Source: Ferruginibacter sp. (GTDB lineage: Bacteria; Bacteroidota; Bacteroidia; Chitinophagales; Chitinophagaceae). From it: a stretch of 64,000 bases of DNA. Positions 26,068 through 35,595 of the stretch are shown here, piece after piece. Within the stretch, counting starts at the first letter, position 1; the number at the start of each line of letters is the position of its first letter. The DNA is taken from NCBI GenBank assembly GCA_014379905.1, contig JACMKX010000102.1, positions 38,129 through 102,128 of the forward strand, read 5' to 3'. A model generated the notes under the pieces. The model saw nothing but the letters and a program-made list of their open reading frames with translations, did not search any database and was not told the origin of the DNA. A program made the translations under genes and the position numbers.

Positions 26068-26520
26068 ATGAGACTTCTTTATTTTATAATGATCTTTTTA
26101 TGTGTTGTTATGGAGGGTATGGCGCAGGTTCAAAATAAAATCACTCCTATTATTGAAGGCGGAAAAACCCTGGTGGAATTGATCAGTATCTTTAAAAAGA
26201 AACCTGCTGCCTCCACCAATTCCGATGATAACATTAAAGCTGATAGCTGTAACTCCAAACAAATAGCTGACCTGTGTTTTAAAAACTCATCTCTAAAAGA
26301 TATTGTAGTTAGTGTCTACAAAAGAAATGAATCCGGTTACGATGCAGTTCCTTTTACCATGCGGGTAATAGCCCAAAAACGGGAATGCTGGTATGACTTA
26401 CGAACCGGGATCTATAAATACAAAATAGAAATTGATTCAGCCGGGATAAAAACTTTATTCATTGAAGGCGACATGAAACTACAATCATGCGATAAGATAC
26501 AAAGAGAAATCACCTGGTAA
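26068..26520 (+). CDS. Small secreted protein of unknown function
   Basis: 150 residues from ATG 26068 (MRLLYFIMIFLCVVMEGMAQ, signal peptide); the upstream ATG at 25990 adds an unlikely extension. Mature part has a hydrophobic stretch (KTLVELISIFKKK), four cysteines (KADSCNSKQIADLC, ECWYDL, LQSC) and a C-terminal beta-rich region KYKIEIDSAGIKTLFIEGDM. May be a small beta-sandwich stabilised by disulfides. Last gene of the block controlled with the XRE protein; no family recognised. Confidence 0.55.
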   Translation: MRLLYFIMIFLCVVMEGMAQVQNKITPIIEGGKTLVELISIFKKKPAASTNSDDNIKADSCNSKQIADLCFKNSSLKDIVVSVYKRNESGYDAVPFTMRVIAQKRECWYDLRTGIYKYKIEIDSAGIKTLFIEGDMKLQSCDKIQREITW

Positions 26521-26626
26521 AGTTGGAAATAAGATTTCTGGACTTTTATACCATTTACTTTTCAACCACAAAGTATAATTATTATTATTTGTACCCCCCT
26601 TGTATTGTCTGTTCAAGCCAGTGAGC

Positions 26627-27571
26627 TTATTTTCCCATTACCTTTTCCCAGAGTTGTGGAATGCGTTTTATCCAGACCATCTCTCTCTTTACATCATTTG
26701 CATCCTGTGCGGGTGCCCCCCAGTAAGTTTTGTTGCCAGCCAGGCTGCTGCCTACGCCTGTTCTTCCCAGTAATATTGCATTTTCGCCGATAGTAAGGGT
26801 TTTATTAATAATGCAGCCACCCCAGATAGTGACACCGTTTTCAATATTTACTACCCCGGCCACGATTACGTTTGCCGCAAAAAGACAATTTTTTCCAACA
26901 ACTGTATCATGACCAATATGTATCATGTTATCGAACTTGGTACCTTGCCCAATAACCGTATCATGACTTACACCGCGGTCAATGGTACAGTTGGCACCTA
27001 TCTCTACAAAATCTTCTATAACCACACGCCCGCAGCTGAGCATTTTTTTATACCATACTTCCCGGTCTTTTTTTCCGTTGTAATAAAAAGCATCTCCTCC
27101 AATTACAGTACCGGATTGTATAATCACATTGTCGCCAATTACACAATGATCCATTATGCTCACGTTAGGATGAATGACACAATTTTTACCAATACGAACA
27201 TGATGCCCAACAAAAGCAGAAGGATAAATAAAACTTCCTTCCCCGATTAAAGCACTATCGCTCACCATTTTTTGAGAAGGCAAAAAAGGACGGAAATGCT
27301 CAACGATTTTGCAATACGCTTCAAAAGGATTGTCTGTTATCAGCAGTGCTTTTCCTTCCGGCAAGTCTGTTTCTTTATTAATGATAATAAAACTTGCATC
27401 GCTGTTAATGCACTTGCTGTAATATTTAGGATGATCAACAAACACCAGATCACCCCGTTCTACTTTATGTATTTCGTTGATGCCCGTTGCCTGGCCATTA
27501 ACATTGCCTTTAACACTGGCACCAATTAATTCTGCTATCCATTGTATAGAAACCGGTGAAGGAAATTGCAT
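26627..27571 (-). CDS. LpxD-like left-handed beta-helix acyltransferase
   Basis: 314 residues. N-terminal UDP-binding-like domain (1-100), then about ten hexapeptide repeats (for example IGKNCVIHPNVSIMDHCVIG). The catalytic histidine of LpxD is expected in NMIHIGHDTVVGKN near residue 216-220. The usual C-terminal helix is short, and the protein is smaller than E. coli LpxD (341). Bacteroidota often carry a second shorter LpxD paralogue; this may be it, so the acylation target is uncertain (lipid A or another glycan). Monocistronic, minus strand. Confidence 0.8.
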   Translation of the reverse strand: MQFPSPVSIQWIAELIGASVKGNVNGQATGINEIHKVERGDLVFVDHPKYYSKCINSDASFIIINKETDLPEGKALLITDNPFEAYCKIVEHFRPFLPSQKMVSDSALIGEGSFIYPSAFVGHHVRIGKNCVIHPNVSIMDHCVIGDNVIIQSGTVIGGDAFYYNGKKDREVWYKKMLSCGRVVIEDFVEIGANCTIDRGVSHDTVIGQGTKFDNMIHIGHDTVVGKNCLFAANVIVAGVVNIENGVTIWGGCIINKTLTIGENAILLGRTGVGSSLAGNKTYWGAPAQDANDVKREMVWIKRIPQLWEKVMGK

Positions 27572-27585
27572 AATATGATTTTTGC

Positions 27586-27593
27586 CAAAGGTA
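27586..27593 (-). promoter_or_regulatory. -7 box of the LpxD-like gene
   Basis: TACCTTTG on the minus strand, exact consensus, ends 14 bases upstream of the ATG. Confidence 0.55.
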
Positions 27594-27927
27594 CTATCCT
27601 TTGAATTATCGGGAAGAATTGACCTTTAAAGCCCTTTTGCAGACATTTTTCTTAAAAAACTTTTGCAGCCGGCATTTAGCAATACTTATAAAAAATGAAG
27701 GAGGTATTTGCATTTTTTACAAGCGATCATCGCATGCTAAATGTTTTTTCTATAAAACTTCATTCCCTGGAGTACTTGTAAAATCAATACTTTCAGCCGG
27801 TTTAATTTTTTTCATCAACAATAATCCGGATAATATTTTATTGGTTGCATTTTTTTAAACCTTTAAAAACAATCGTCCTTATCCACAGCTATAAAAAAAA
27901 TGTGCATAAAATAGTCACCGATTTTTT

Positions 27928-28033
27928 TTTGGTTAGTCAAAATTATTTTTAATATTGTGGTGAGGGAAATATGTTCCCGTACTTACTAACCCATACATAT
28001 ATTAAAGCCCCCGATTCCATCGGGGGCTTTTTT
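27928..28033 (+). ncRNA. Predicted promoter, two-hairpin small RNA and terminator
   Basis: In a 568-base gap with no gene. TTTG (27928-27931), 18-base spacer, TAATATTG (27950-27957, one mismatch to consensus), so transcription should start near 27,962. The transcript would open with GGGAA-N5-TTCCC (27964-27978), a single-stranded linker, then a strong terminator GCCCCCGAT-TCC-ATCGGGGGC plus TTTTTT (28007-28033). Total about 72 nt. Alternatively this is a leader/attenuator for yicC, 107 bases downstream. The first part of the gap (27,600-27,900) holds nothing I can identify. Confidence 0.45.
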
Positions 28034-28139
28034 AATTTATACAATCGAAATAAAACATGTTGATTGTACTATCTTCAATATAAATAATGACAGCACACCG
28101 CAGTTTAAATAAGTTAACTTGCATCAAAAATATTAAGCA

Positions 28140-29015
28140 ATGCTAAAATCAATGACGGGCTTTGGAAGGGCAGAACAGACAGTAGGAGATAAAACTTTTT
28201 TGGTAGAAGTAAAAGCACTCAATGGCAAACAATTTGAATTGCAGCTAAAATTGCCTCCATTATTAAAAGCATACGAGTTTGATATCCGCAATACTATCCA
28301 GGAGCAGTTAAACCGGGGTACCATCGATTGTTATATCAGCATAAAACAAAATGGCGCAAGCAAACCCGTAGTTATCAATACAGAATTAATAAAAGCATAT
28401 TACCAGCAGATAGATACACTGGCTACGGAATTAAATATCGATACCAATTCTGTTTTGAGCGCTTTACTTCGACTGCCTGAAGTAGTAACACCCGCCAATG
28501 ACATTATGAACGAAAATGATTTTGCTGATTTCAACACTGTGCTTAAAACTGCATTAAAAGAATTAAATGAGCACAGGATAGAAGAAGGCCTCTCCCTGGA
28601 AAAAGATCTCTTATTAAGAATCGAAAAAATAAAAGAGCAGGAAGAGGATATACTTAAACTGGAGCCAGCCCGTAAGGTTAAGATCAAAGAAGAAATTCAC
28701 CAGTTGTTGGCCGAACATGTTGGCAAAGAAAATATAGATGGTAACCGCCTGGAACAGGAACTCATTTATTACATGGAGAAAATTGATATCCACGAAGAAC
28801 AAATCAGGCTAAGGCAGCATTGTGAATATTTTGCTGAGATCATGAACGGTCCCGAAGAAGGTAAAGGAAAAAAATTGTCGTTTCTTTTGCAGGAAATAGG
28901 ACGGGAAATAAATACCACCGGCAGCAAAGCATACGATGCCGGTATTCAGCAATGCGTAGTAAAAATGAAAGATGAACTGGAAAAAGCAAAAGAACAGGTA
29001 TTAAACGTTTTGTAA
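28140..29015 (+). CDS. YicC/YloC-family endoribonuclease
   Basis: 291 residues, full length. N-terminal YicC domain opens with the signature MLKSMTGFGRAEQ; the C-terminal DUF1732 part has GKKLSFLLQEIGREINTTGSKA. E. coli YicC is reported to be an endoribonuclease acting on RNA hairpins and small RNAs; B. subtilis YloC is similar. Cytoplasmic. Followed after 24 bases by gldH. Confidence 0.93.
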   Translation: MLKSMTGFGRAEQTVGDKTFLVEVKALNGKQFELQLKLPPLLKAYEFDIRNTIQEQLNRGTIDCYISIKQNGASKPVVINTELIKAYYQQIDTLATELNIDTNSVLSALLRLPEVVTPANDIMNENDFADFNTVLKTALKELNEHRIEEGLSLEKDLLLRIEKIKEQEEDILKLEPARKVKIKEEIHQLLAEHVGKENIDGNRLEQELIYYMEKIDIHEEQIRLRQHCEYFAEIMNGPEEGKGKKLSFLLQEIGREINTTGSKAYDAGIQQCVVKMKDELEKAKEQVLNVL

Positions 29016-29039
29016 AAAATCATATTTCGAATAATTTTT

Positions 29040-29525
29040 ATGAGCCGCAGTAAACTTTTACGCTCCATTTTTAATTTTTTTTCAGCAGGTATGCTTGTCT
29101 TGGTGAATTCCTGCGGGCAGGTAGCAGTTTTTGAAAAAAATACGCCTATTCCTTCTTACAAATGGTCGGGTAGTTTTGCTGCAGAGGGTACTTTTGAAAT
29201 AAAAGACACACTCGCTTCCTACAATCTTTACCTGGTGCTTCGACATACAGACGCTTACGATAAAAACAATATATGGCTGAATGTAGGTTTACAATCTCCC
29301 GGGGATAGTTTGTTTTTTCAAAAAGTGGATCTTACACTTGGAAATGATGCAACAGGTTGGGAGGGTACAGGTATGAATGATATATGGGAAGTAAGAAAAC
29401 CGCTTGCATTGAATAAACGGTTTAAAAAGAACGGTGAATATCACTTTAGAATTTTTCATATTATGAGAGAAGATCCGTTAAACGAAATAATGAGTGCAGG
29501 GCTAAGGGTGGAAAAAGCTCATTGA
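29040..29525 (+). CDS. gldH: Gliding motility lipoprotein GldH
   Basis: 161 residues. Lipoprotein signal with lipobox VNSC (Cys25). Mature domain shows GldH-type motifs RHTDAYDKNNIWLNVG and the terminal IMREDPLNEIMSAGLRVEKA. GldH is one of the lipoproteins needed for gliding and type IX secretion associated functions in Bacteroidota. Its presence supports the T9SS reading of the 1246-residue protein at 44.1 kb. Confidence 0.88.
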   Translation: MSRSKLLRSIFNFFSAGMLVLVNSCGQVAVFEKNTPIPSYKWSGSFAAEGTFEIKDTLASYNLYLVLRHTDAYDKNNIWLNVGLQSPGDSLFFQKVDLTLGNDATGWEGTGMNDIWEVRKPLALNKRFKKNGEYHFRIFHIMREDPLNEIMSAGLRVEKAH

Positions 29526-29651
29526 CGCTCAAAAAAATTAACAGATTTCTTATCAGAAAATTCCAATCCTGTCGTTAATAGCAAACATTTCTTTATTTTG
29601 CATCGCAATTCCCGCTTACCCGGGGCATAACGACTCTAAACATCTGTATAA

Positions 29652-30497
29652 GTGAACAAGAAATTTTTTTCCATTCTAACCGCAATTTTTTTCTCAATAA
29701 CTGCAATAGCACAGCCGGAATCATATGTTCAGCAGGGAGAATTTGGTATAACTGTAGGTGCCGCGCATTATTTCGGCGATCTTAACACACGGGCAAGTTT
29801 TAACAAGCCTAAACCATCTTTTGGATTATTCTTTCGCAAACAATTCAGTAATTATATAGGGGTTCGTTTATCCGGCCGCTATGCACAGTTAGGTTACAGT
29901 GACCGTTACAGCAAAAATGATTTTCAACTTACACGGAACCTGAGTTTCAACAGCAATGTATGGGAAATTGCAGCCCAGGGTGATTTTAATTTCTTTAAAT
30001 TCTTACCCAACGACGAGCGATATTTTTATACCCCCTATGTAACATTGGGTGTGGGTGCATTCAGTTATGATCCCTACGCCTTTATTGATGGTAAGAAAGA
30101 ATTTTTAAGACCGTTAGGAACTGAAGGTCAGACAATAGGGTACAAGGGAAGAAAGCCATACAGTACAGTAGCACTCTGCATTCCATTTGGTGTTGGTATA
30201 AAATATAATCTCACCGAAAAACTCAATTTATCTTTTGAAATAGCACATCGTTTCACCTTTACAGATTACCTGGATGATGTGAGTTCTACCTATGTGGGGG
30301 TAGACAAATTTCCCGCAACCGGTAACGGTCCCACCGCTGCCTTGCTTCAGGACAGGAGTTATGAGATAGATGCCAATAATATTATTGGTGTGGAAGGACG
30401 CCAGAGAGGGTTTGCCAAGCAAAAAGATCAGTATATGATCATTGAGTTTGGATTGTCGTTTAATATTGGCACCTACAAATGCCCTACCGCTAACTAA
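29652..30497 (+). CDS. PorG-like outer-membrane protein (DUF6089)
   Basis: 281 residues, translation from GTG at 29652 (MNKKFFSILTAIFFSITAIA signal peptide). Motifs GEFGITVGAAHYFGDLN and the C-terminal EFGLSFNIGTYKCPTAN match the DUF6089/PorG family, an outer-membrane barrel that in T9SS works with the PorK/PorN ring and usually lies before uppS and bamA, exactly as here. The start codon is GTG; no ATG is available nearby. Confidence 0.8.
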   Translation: MNKKFFSILTAIFFSITAIAQPESYVQQGEFGITVGAAHYFGDLNTRASFNKPKPSFGLFFRKQFSNYIGVRLSGRYAQLGYSDRYSKNDFQLTRNLSFNSNVWEIAAQGDFNFFKFLPNDERYFYTPYVTLGVGAFSYDPYAFIDGKKEFLRPLGTEGQTIGYKGRKPYSTVALCIPFGVGIKYNLTEKLNLSFEIAHRFTFTDYLDDVSSTYVGVDKFPATGNGPTAALLQDRSYEIDANNIIGVEGRQRGFAKQKDQYMIIEFGLSFNIGTYKCPTAN

Positions 30498-30629
30498 TAA
30501 ACCTGGAAAGAACGGGTTCTCAGCAAATAGTTTATCATTTTTTATAATAATACCTGTAAGGTCCTTTTTGAGGGTAAAATAAGTATGCCCTTAATACGGT
30601 AATTTATATTAATTTCTCCTAAATTTTAT

Positions 30630-30666
30630 TACTTTTGCAGCCGAAAAGTCAGGCCCTGAGCCTGAC
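30630..30666 (+). promoter_or_regulatory. uppS promoter and short leader hairpin
   Basis: TACTTTTG at 30630-30637 (-7 consensus), then in the 45-base leader a hairpin GTCAGG-N7-CCTGAC (30648-30666). This probably starts the uppS-bamA-ompH transcript. Confidence 0.5.
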
Positions 30667-30686
30667 TGCTCATTTTTACAAATCGT

Positions 30687-31427
30687 ATGAGTTTAAAAGA
30701 AAGTATTAACCAGCAGGCATTGCCAAAACACATTGCTGTCATCATGGATGGTAATGGGCGTTGGGCGCAGGAACAGGGTGAAGACAGGCTTTTTGGCCAT
30801 CTTCATGGTGTGGAAAGCGTGAGAGATATTGTGGAGGGAGCTGCAGAACTGGGAATAGGGTTTCTTACTTTATATGCATTTAGCACGGAAAACTGGGACC
30901 GGCCACAATATGAAGTAAGTGGACTGATGGAGCTTTTGGTAGATACGATCCGGAAGGAAGTGCCGACCCTCAATAAAAATAACATTAAACTACACGTAAT
31001 CGGCGATCTTAATATGCTGCCGGCAAACGCAAGGCAGGAACTTTCCGAAGCCCTTACCGAAACAGGTTCAAATACCGGGCTGCAATTAATCATGGCATTA
31101 AGTTATAGCAGCCGGTGGGAATTGGGGAATGCAGTTAGAAATATTGCCATAGATGTAAAGGCCGGGAAAATTGATCCTCTTAAAGTTGACCAGGATACCC
31201 TGCAGCAATACCTTGCCACCAGTGCGTTTCCAGACCCTGAGCTAATGATCAGAACCAGTGGCGAATACCGCATCAGCAACTTTTTATTATACCAGCTGGC
31301 TTATGCAGAACTCTATTTTACCAATACCCGGTGGCCTGAATTTCGTAAAGAAAATTTGTATGAAGCCATTATCGATTTCCAGGGCAGGCAACGAAGGTTT
31401 GGTAAAACGGGAGATCAAATAACATAA
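30687..31427 (+). CDS. uppS: Isoprenyl transferase (undecaprenyl diphosphate synthase)
   Basis: 246 residues, full length. Catalytic motif IAVIMDGNGRWAQ with Asp21, then YAFSTENWDRP and the C-terminal LMIRTSGEYRISNFLLYQLA. Makes the C55 lipid carrier for peptidoglycan and O-antigen synthesis. Cytoplasmic, membrane associated. Second gene of the canonical PorG-uppS-bamA-skp-skp-murI run. Confidence 0.95.
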   Translation: MSLKESINQQALPKHIAVIMDGNGRWAQEQGEDRLFGHLHGVESVRDIVEGAAELGIGFLTLYAFSTENWDRPQYEVSGLMELLVDTIRKEVPTLNKNNIKLHVIGDLNMLPANARQELSEALTETGSNTGLQLIMALSYSSRWELGNAVRNIAIDVKAGKIDPLKVDQDTLQQYLATSAFPDPELMIRTSGEYRISNFLLYQLAYAELYFTNTRWPEFRKENLYEAIIDFQGRQRRFGKTGDQIT

Positions 31428-31544
31428 AATCAACCTTCAACCACCTGAAACTCAGCTATAGCCCGCCTTTATGAGGAATGATTTAGGATGAGGTTAACAA
31501 ATAGTATTCATTAATGGGCTTAATTTGCCGCACGTAAAAAAATA

Positions 31545-34286
31545 TTGATGCAAAGGATCTTCTACCAAAACACACTTCTTGTTTTTGCTTTTATTATTAC
31601 CGGTTTTCAAGTTACAGCCCAGGTCAGCAGCGATACAACTCCTGTATCGGTCAATCCTGCACTCCAGGAAATATACAACTCTAAATACCCTAAAGAATAT
31701 ACTATTGGTGGAATAACTGTTACAGGTTCCAGGTCTTTTGATCAAAATCTTATTATTTCAATTTCGGGCTTAGCAGTGGGCGATAAGATACAAATACCAG
31801 GTACCGACGTTTTTGGTAAAGCCATCAGCAAGCTCTGGAAACAAAGCCTGGTTTCAAATGTAGAAGTTAACCTTATCCGGCTGGAAGGAAGCCTGATTTT
31901 CCTGGAGTTGAATGTTACAGAAAGACCAAGATTGCTTGATTACAGGTTTGTAGGAATAAAAAAAGGGGAAAGAGATGATCTTGATACAAAGATTGGTTTG
32001 GCAAAAGACAGGGTGATCAGTGAGAATATGAAATTAAATGCGGTAGAAGCTATCAATAAATTTTATTTTGGCAAAGGATATAGAAATGTAAAGGTAGAAA
32101 TGAGGGAAGAGCTCGTTAAAACGGGAAACAATGCCATTAACCTTACCTTTTTCATCACCAAAGGAAAAAAAGTTCGCATCAACTCTATCAATTTTGCAGA
32201 TAATTTCACCATAGCAGATCAGAAGTTGAAAAAGCAAATGAAGGGAACAAAAGAGATGACCAAATTTACACTGTTCCCTCAAAAAGTTGTTAGCCCATAC
32301 GGGGACAGTATTTCTGATAACAAAAGCTTCAGAAAATACCTGAAGGATATGGATTACCTGTCTCCTTCAAAAACAAAAGATGCACTGGAGCCTTATTTCA
32401 GGTTTAAGTTGTTCAGCAATTCAAAGTTTAATGAAACAAAGTATGCCGATGATAAAGACAATTTGTTAAGCTATTATAATGCAAGAGGTTTTAGAGATGC
32501 TACATTAGTGCATGATACTTTAATACCAGATGCAACAGGAAATATCAATGTTCATATTAAAGTTAATGAAGGGCGTAAATATTATTTTGGGGATATAGTG
32601 TGGAAAGGCAATACCAAGTACGGCGATTCTGTTCTTAATATATTGCTGGGAATAAAAAAAGGAGATGTATACAACCTGCAAACACTTAACAGGAGACTGG
32701 GTAAACAGCTTTCGGCTGAAGGTGGTGATATAGGAAGTTTATACATGGATGATGGTTACCTGTTTTTTAGGGTGGAGCCTATTGAAACATCGGTATACAA
32801 CGATACGATAGACTTTGAAATAAGAATGACAGAAGGGCCCCAGGCCGTTTATGGAAATATAACAGTATCGGGTAATGATAAAACAAAGGATTATGTTATC
32901 CTGAGGGAGCTCCGCACCATACCGGGCGAAAAATTCAGCCGTGCTGATATTATTCGTACACAAAGGGAACTGGGACAGCTTGGATTCATCAATGCAGAAA
33001 CGATCAATCCAAACGTAGTACCCAATGCTGATAACGGAACAGTTGATATCAACTGGCAAATAGAAGAAAAATCTGCTGATCAGCTGGAACTGTCTGCCGG
33101 CTTTGGTGGTGGTATTGGCTTAACGGGTACATTGGGTGTAACCTTTAATAATTTCTCCATAAAAAATATTACAAAAAAATCAAGTTGGGACCCGTTGCCA
33201 ACAGGTGATGGCCAAAAGTTGAGTGCAAGGGTTCAGTCTAACGGTAAAGCTTACCGGTCGTATAATTTTTCTTTCACTGAACCCTGGCTGGGAGGAAAGA
33301 AAAGAAATTCATTTAGTGTTAACTATTATAATACCAAGTATTCAAATGCTTATGACCAGTTCGGCAGGTATTGTAAATCATGCGGCGATACTTCTTATGT
33401 AAAAACGGTGGGTGTGGGAGTTTCATTGGGCAAACAATTAAAATGGCCGGATGATTATTTCAATCTTATATATTCATTGAATGTGCAGCAATATAAACTG
33501 CGTAATTACGACAGGTTGTTTGCGGGTCTGTCTGATGGAACTTCAACGAATATCAGTTTAAAACTTACTTTATTGCGTAACTCCGCCGGACCCAATCCAA
33601 TTTTCCCTACCAGCGGTTCAAACTTTATGTTGAGTGGCCAGTTCACACTTCCTTATTCATTATTGGGGATGACATCAACAACAGACAACCAGTATAAACT
33701 GCCTGAATTTCATAAATGGCGCATGAATGCTGAGTGGTATACACCAATCGGAAGAGCAAAAGGCGCAGATAAAAACAGGCAATTCATTTTAAAAGCTGCA
33801 GCTAAATTTGGTTTTATTGGCAGGTATAATTCAAAACTGAATATATCGCCATTTGAAAGATTCCAGGTGGGTGATGCCGGGTTAAGCAATACACAGGCAT
33901 TGCTGGGTTACGATATTATTGCGCACAGGGGATATCCTGTTTACGCCAATTCCGATCCAAGGGTAAATCCTGATGGTATACAACCAACAGAATACTTTAC
34001 CATATTTAATAAGTATACGGTTGAAATGAGGTATCCTTTCAGCACGGGAGCAAGCAGTACCATTTATGGCCTGGCTTTTTTTGAAGCAGCAAATGGCTGG
34101 TACGACTTTAAGAACTACAATCCATTCAAGCTTCGCCGCTCAGCAGGTGTAGGTATGCGTTTCTTCCTGCCAATGTTTGGTTTACTTGGATTTGATTACG
34201 GTATCGGTTTCGACAGGTATAATCAATCTTCAGGTATAAAAGGAGCAGCTAAGTTTACCTTTATGCTCGGCCAGGAACCGGAATAA
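31545..34286 (+). CDS. bamA: Outer-membrane protein assembly factor BamA
   Basis: 913 residues. Signal peptide about 1-26 (ending TAQ), POTRA domains about 45-470 (for example EYTIGGITVTGSRSFDQNLI, KVNEGRKYYFGDIVWKGNTK, FEIRMTEGPQAVYGNITVSG), and a C-terminal 16-strand barrel with AGVGMRFFLPMFGLLGFDYG. Inserts beta-barrels in the outer membrane. About 100 residues longer than E. coli BamA because of an expanded POTRA region, common in Bacteroidota. Confidence 0.95.
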   Translation: MMQRIFYQNTLLVFAFIITGFQVTAQVSSDTTPVSVNPALQEIYNSKYPKEYTIGGITVTGSRSFDQNLIISISGLAVGDKIQIPGTDVFGKAISKLWKQSLVSNVEVNLIRLEGSLIFLELNVTERPRLLDYRFVGIKKGERDDLDTKIGLAKDRVISENMKLNAVEAINKFYFGKGYRNVKVEMREELVKTGNNAINLTFFITKGKKVRINSINFADNFTIADQKLKKQMKGTKEMTKFTLFPQKVVSPYGDSISDNKSFRKYLKDMDYLSPSKTKDALEPYFRFKLFSNSKFNETKYADDKDNLLSYYNARGFRDATLVHDTLIPDATGNINVHIKVNEGRKYYFGDIVWKGNTKYGDSVLNILLGIKKGDVYNLQTLNRRLGKQLSAEGGDIGSLYMDDGYLFFRVEPIETSVYNDTIDFEIRMTEGPQAVYGNITVSGNDKTKDYVILRELRTIPGEKFSRADIIRTQRELGQLGFINAETINPNVVPNADNGTVDINWQIEEKSADQLELSAGFGGGIGLTGTLGVTFNNFSIKNITKKSSWDPLPTGDGQKLSARVQSNGKAYRSYNFSFTEPWLGGKKRNSFSVNYYNTKYSNAYDQFGRYCKSCGDTSYVKTVGVGVSLGKQLKWPDDYFNLIYSLNVQQYKLRNYDRLFAGLSDGTSTNISLKLTLLRNSAGPNPIFPTSGSNFMLSGQFTLPYSLLGMTSTTDNQYKLPEFHKWRMNAEWYTPIGRAKGADKNRQFILKAAAKFGFIGRYNSKLNISPFERFQVGDAGLSNTQALLGYDIIAHRGYPVYANSDPRVNPDGIQPTEYFTIFNKYTVEMRYPFSTGASSTIYGLAFFEAANGWYDFKNYNPFKLRRSAGVGMRFFLPMFGLLGFDYGIGFDRYNQSSGIKGAAKFTFMLGQEPE

Positions 34287-34382
34287 AAATTAAGGTTTTA
34301 TTTAAATCATTAATTGTTTATTTGTAAATAAGTACAGCTGAGGTTAAAATTTCACCTGGCTAAAAACAATAAAAATATATAC

Positions 34383-34895
34383 ATGAAAAAAATAGCTTTA
34401 CTCCCCTTACTGGTGCTGTTTATCAGCATAACAACACAAGCGCAGCGTTATGCAGTTATTGATTCTAAATATATCCTGGAAAAAATACCTGATTATAAAG
34501 AAGCGCAAAGTAAACTAGATGAATTTAGCCGTTTATGGCAACAGGAACTGGATCAGAAACAGGCTGCAGTGGATAAAATGTTCAAGGATTATGATGCAGA
34601 ACAGGTAATGCTGCCCGACAACCTGAAAAAGAAAAGAGAAGACGAATTATACAATAAAGAAAAAGAACTGAGAGACCTTCAACGCAAACGTTTTGGTTTC
34701 GAAGGCGACCTCTTTAAAAAAAGACAGGAACTTATAAAACCTATACAGGACAGGGTTTACAATGCCGTTCAAAAACTGGCTGTGGATAAACAATACGATT
34801 TTATATTGGATAAAAGTGAAGGAATAACCGTTATATTTGCCGACCCTAAACTGGACAAGAGCGAAGATGTGCTCAAAAACCTGGGTGTTAAATAA
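34383..34895 (+). CDS. OmpH/Skp-family periplasmic chaperone 1
   Basis: 170 residues, signal peptide 1-20. Mature part starts QRYAVIDSKYILEKIPDYKE and is followed by a long coiled-coil tentacle (about 40-120). Trimeric holdase that delivers barrels to BamA. First of two tandem copies directly behind bamA; the second is at 35002. Confidence 0.92.
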   Translation: MKKIALLPLLVLFISITTQAQRYAVIDSKYILEKIPDYKEAQSKLDEFSRLWQQELDQKQAAVDKMFKDYDAEQVMLPDNLKKKREDELYNKEKELRDLQRKRFGFEGDLFKKRQELIKPIQDRVYNAVQKLAVDKQYDFILDKSEGITVIFADPKLDKSEDVLKNLGVK

Positions 34896-35001
34896 TTTGA
34901 TAATGGGTACTGCCGGTGGCGGTATAGTTTGTGAAATAACAACCATTAATTTATCAATCAAAAACAAAAAACTAAACAAGTAAAAAACACAAATCACACA
35001 A

Positions 35002-35535
35002 ATGAAAAAATTGATTGTAGCGGCTGTGATGGCATTAGGTATTTTTAATGCATCTGCACAAAACAAAATTGGTTATATCAGTACTGATGACCTGATTGGA
35101 GTTATGCCGGAGGCTGAGAAAGCTGATAACGAATTAAAAGGCTACCAGGCGGAACTGGCTCAAAATGGCCAGGATCTTATGAAAGATCTCCGTGTTAAAG
35201 ACAGTATGTTCGTACTGGATTCTGCAAAACAATCGGCAAGTATGAAAGAGATCAAAAGAAAAGAACTGATCTCGCTTTACCAAAGGGTACAAAACTGGCA
35301 GAATGAAGCACAGGAAATGTACAACCAGGAAGCACAGAAAAAAATAGATCCTATCAGGAAAAAAGCCCTGGAAGCTATTAAAACTGTAGCTAAAGAAAGC
35401 GGTTACTCTTATGTATTGGATGTAAACTCAGTTATAGTAGCTCCTCCCGGTGATGACCTTTTACCATTGGTAAAAAAGAAATTGGGGATAAAAGATACCC
35501 CGGCAGCAGCACCAGGTGCAGCGCCAAGGAACTAA
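35002..35535 (+). CDS. OmpH/Skp-family periplasmic chaperone 2
   Basis: 177 residues, signal peptide 1-19 (ending ASAQ). Same architecture as the preceding copy (QNKIGYISTDDLIGVMPEAE, then a coiled coil). It has a C-terminal Ala/Pro tail GIKDTPAAAPGAAPRN that the first copy lacks. Co-transcribed with bamA. Confidence 0.92.
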   Translation: MKKLIVAAVMALGIFNASAQNKIGYISTDDLIGVMPEAEKADNELKGYQAELAQNGQDLMKDLRVKDSMFVLDSAKQSASMKEIKRKELISLYQRVQNWQNEAQEMYNQEAQKKIDPIRKKALEAIKTVAKESGYSYVLDVNSVIVAPPGDDLLPLVKKKLGIKDTPAAAPGAAPRN

Positions 35536-35555
35536 TTAAATATAAAATATTATTT

Positions 35556-35582
35556 CAAAGCCTCCATATTTCGGAGGCTTTG
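35556..35582 (+). terminator. Hairpin terminator between the second skp and murI
   Basis: CAAAGCCTCC, loop ATATTTC, GGAGGCTTTG, followed by TTATTTTT. The T-rich tail also forms the -7 region of murI (TTATTTTTAC). Confidence 0.6.
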
Positions 35583-35595
35583 TTATTTTTACACT

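Noticed and set aside
27601..27858. 85-codon frame in the lpxD-yicC gap
   Set aside because: Low-complexity, Phe-rich translation, no ribosome site and no recognisable domain; probably chance in AT-rich sequence.
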